DNA of 33,088 nucleotides from Myxococcales bacterium. Lineage in GTDB: Bacteria > Myxococcota_A > UBA9160 > UBA4427. The position numbers and the translations under genes are program-made. Of the stretch, positions 31,411 through 33,088 are shown piece by piece. The stretch spans positions 1 to 33,088 of the forward strand of contig DUCN01000030.1 in assembly GCA_012959805.1 (NCBI GenBank). Reading direction: 5' to 3'. The notes beneath the pieces are model-generated. The model was not told the origin of the DNA. It saw nothing but the letters and a program-made list of their open reading frames with translations, and did no database searches. How positions within the stretch are numbered: the first letter of the stretch is position 1; every line of letters begins with the position of its first letter.

Positions 31411-32235
31411 ATGGAATTTGGTTCGGTTTGTAAGCCACTTGCTCGGGCGAGGGTTGATCACCCCTGCTTAGCCTCTGAGTCGAAGAGAGCTCGGTACGTT
31501 TCAGGAAATAGCGGTTTTAGTGGTTTGGCTAGGGGTTCCCGGGCTTGGCTCGGCTCTTTGGCCGTTCTGCTCCTTCTGGGCTTGCCCTTGGGCGCCTCGG
31601 CCACTCCTACCTATTATACGGTGAATGGGGGCAGTGTTCAGCTCACCGTGATTGTGGGCGGAAACGTAATTGGCCAGGCAACAAGCCCCGGGCTGACCGG
31701 CTCGTTCACTCTGGATCACGTGGCAAAAACGCTTAATGACATTAATCTGAGTCTTCTTCCCAATATCAGCCTCGACCTGACGTCATCCTACGGTGGCTAT
31801 GATGAGATCACGATCGAATCGGCTGCGCTGACCGCTGATCCTGGCTTCGTGCCCCTGGGCACGACCATCGTGAACCAGGCGAGCTACATCGCCGCTGCAG
31901 GCCCTCTGACCGTGAACGGTTTTTGGTCGGCGATTGATTCTTCTGGAGTGCTTCCAAATGCCCCGAGCACTGCAATCGCTTATTCGGTGAACGCCGTGAA
32001 CGCCGTGATCAATTCCTTCCCGCTAATCACGATGACTGGCGTCGCCTTGACTTCCTTGAACGGTCTAGCGTTCGGGGAATTAGAGGACCTGACAGTGCTG
32101 GCCACTATTTCGGTGACGTCGGCGTTGACGGTGGTCCCCGAACCCGGAACGGCCCTGCTCACCGGATTTGGGCTGGTACTGATGGTGGCCTTCGCGCCGG
32201 CACGACCCCAGTCGAGAGATCGATCGCCGCTTTAA
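31411..32235 (+). CDS. PEP-CTERM sorting-domain protein
   Basis: A 274-residue exported protein. A hydrophobic signal (WLGSLAVLLLLGLPLGASA) ends near residue 64; the long n-region suggests a later start, such as the TTG at 31525, but no start has a strong ribosome binding site. The mature part is rich in Ser, Thr, Val, Ile and Leu, suggesting a beta-rich fold, and has no known enzyme motif. The C terminus is the sorting signal: VPEPGTALLTGFGLVLM (motif, then membrane helix) followed by a basic tail (ARPQSRDR). PEP-CTERM proteins are cut by exosortase and often belong to exopolysaccharide or biofilm systems. No exosortase gene is in the window. Confidence 0.85.
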   Translation: MEFGSVCKPLARARVDHPCLASESKRARYVSGNSGFSGLARGSRAWLGSLAVLLLLGLPLGASATPTYYTVNGGSVQLTVIVGGNVIGQATSPGLTGSFTLDHVAKTLNDINLSLLPNISLDLTSSYGGYDEITIESAALTADPGFVPLGTTIVNQASYIAAAGPLTVNGFWSAIDSSGVLPNAPSTAIAYSVNAVNAVINSFPLITMTGVALTSLNGLAFGELEDLTVLATISVTSALTVVPEPGTALLTGFGLVLMVAFAPARPQSRDRSPL

Positions 32236-32732
32236 GGGGCAGGTAGCAGTCCGCGTCAAGGGAGAGGGCCTAAGAGTCCCGCAGAAAGGCCATCAAGAGG
32301 CGTCGCCCTGGGAGAGCACGGTCGATCGTAAGCGATCACGAACTACGCCTAAGGCCTACAATAAGGCCTAGAGTCTCCGAGAGCTGCGGGATCAACGCTC
32401 TGCGGCAGCAGCACTTCGAACTGCTCGGACTCCGTCACTGTAGTCGGTAGCACCGCGAAGAGATGAGCGAGACATCTCCCCGGCTCGATCAGCCCATAGA
32501 GATCCGCACTGGTTCTGGTCAGTTGGATTTAGACTCAATACGTGTTCCGGCCATGAGCGACGTCTGGCTGGCCAGTTGTTGACGTGGTCTGCCCGACGGC
32601 GCATACCAGGCAGAGCTCGATGACGTCATTTTGCATCAAGATAGTGTCCACTAAACGGCGGAGGGGCCCCGCCGAATCTGGGCCTGGCTGGGCCCCCACT
32701 CGTTGCCGCTCACGATGGGGGATAGGCAAAGC
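32236..32732. other. Intergenic stretch between the PEP-CTERM gene and the insertion sequence
   Basis: About 500 bases with no convincing gene. TAAGGCCTA occurs twice near 32350-32370, and a GC-rich inverted repeat GGCGG...CCGCC lies around 32655-32672. A segment near 32625-32655 (GCATCAAGATAGTGTCCACT) resembles the ends of some insertion sequences but was not identified. Minus-strand frames over this region are Pro/Arg-rich and probably chance. Confidence 0.4.
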
Positions 32733-32755
32733 GGCTCTTCCGGGTTTTTTGTGGG
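32733..32755 (+). mobile_element. Candidate left terminal inverted repeat of an ISL3-family element
   Basis: The segment starts GGCTCTTCCGGG followed by a T-run and GTGGG, about 100 bases upstream of the transposase start. GGCTCTTC is a common beginning of ISL3-family inverted repeats. The right end lies outside the window, so pairing and target duplication cannot be checked. Confidence 0.4.
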
Positions 32756-32830
32756 TTCGATGAGGGTGGGAAGCGAAGAGGTTTCCGGCTTGGACCGAGC
32801 TTCCGTGCGGGCGGTACAGTGTCTCGATGC

Positions 32831-33088
32831 ATGCAAGATCGAATTCACTATACGCGACTCCTGGGAATCGAAGATCCATGGCAAGTGACGGAAGTGATAC
32901 TCCGTCTGGATGAAGAGCAAGTGGTCGTCGTGTCGGTGGCGATGGATCCAGACGCGTCGCTTGTTGCCCGAAGTGTCCAAGTCCCAACTCTCGATGCAAA
33001 GCAGCGGGCGGGCCTGTGTCGCTTTCGTTCCCGAAGATTGCGAAAGGTTCAGAGCCCGTTCCGTGTGGCTTCGAGAGCGTCGCGCAAC
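32831..33088 (+). pseudogene. ISL3-family transposase, 5' part, apparently frameshifted; runs off window
   Basis: From ATG 32831 the frame reads MQDRIHYTRLLGIEDPW and then QVTEVILRLDEEQVVV, the typical N terminus of ISL3-family (DDE) transposases of the IS204/IS1096/IS1165 group. The expected next block is a zinc-binding region with CPxC. In this frame it is missing, but one frame over, at about 32955-32985, the sequence reads ACCPKCPSPNSRC, and that frame stays open to the window end. A frameshift near 32945 best explains this, so the element is probably inactive. The rest lies beyond the window. Confidence 0.6.

Noticed and set aside
32625..32655. GCATCAAGATAGTGTCCACT as the end of another insertion sequence
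   Set aside because: It feels IS-like, but I could not place it in a family and found no partner repeat in the window.

Overview
The window is a piece of a Gram-negative bacterial chromosome. An autotransporter with a C-terminal beta-barrel, a second outer-membrane barrel protein and an RND efflux pair all need an outer membrane. A PEP-CTERM protein, luciferase-like (possibly F420-using) oxidoreductases, many CaiB/BaiF CoA-transferases and an apparent selenocysteine-containing peroxiredoxin suggest a deltaproteobacterial-grade lineage (Myxococcota, Desulfobacterota or Binatota type). This placement is inference; no rRNA, tRNA or universal marker is present. GC content looks moderately high by eye and start codons are often GTG or TTG.

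Layout. 1-3945 (+): 3' part of an OPT-family oligopeptide transporter, an SLC1-type dicarboxylate/acidic amino acid symporter, a glutathione S-transferase-like protein and a small charged protein. 3955-6391 (-): enoyl-CoA hydratase-like protein, 3-methyladenine DNA glycosylase I (tag) and a TauD/TfdA dioxygenase. 6667-14038: an acyl-CoA metabolism module, with an amidohydrolase and a permuted-looking CoA-transferase on the minus strand, divergent from a small Cys-containing protein, an acyl-CoA ligase, a crotonase with an extra N-terminal half, and a canonical CoA-transferase. 14105-17337 (-): an outer-membrane barrel protein and an 802-residue tandem CaiB fusion, divergent from a luciferase-like oxidoreductase (17412-18230). 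18281-21439 (-): a 1052-residue autotransporter, divergent from a double-hotdog MaoC hydratase (21663-22499). 22500-25649: loosely packed, with a DUF458/YkuK-like protein, a second luciferase-like oxidoreductase, short tandem repeats, hairpins and a transposase remnant. 25650-29959 (+): lipoprotein adaptor and RND transporter overlapping by ATGA. 30045-30919 (+): the peroxiredoxin, followed by a broken ankyrin-like lipoprotein gene. 31411-32235 (+): PEP-CTERM protein. 32733-33088: left end and 5' part of a decayed ISL3-family insertion sequence running off the window.

Main result. The PrxQ/BCP-type peroxiredoxin at 30045-30497 has an in-frame TGA (30174-30176) exactly at the peroxidatic cysteine of the TPGC motif. 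Conserved peroxiredoxin sequence, including a resolving cysteine five residues on, continues in the same frame. A hand-folded stem-loop just downstream has the layout of a bacterial SECIS element. A conventional gene finder would split or lose this gene.

How the genes fit together. Most central genes activate, transfer, hydrate or isomerise acyl-CoA thioesters: one ligase, four CaiB-type domains in three genes, two crotonases and one MaoC hydratase. Together with the amidohydrolase and luciferase-like enzymes they point to breakdown of organic acids of unknown structure. The substrate cannot be read from the sequence.
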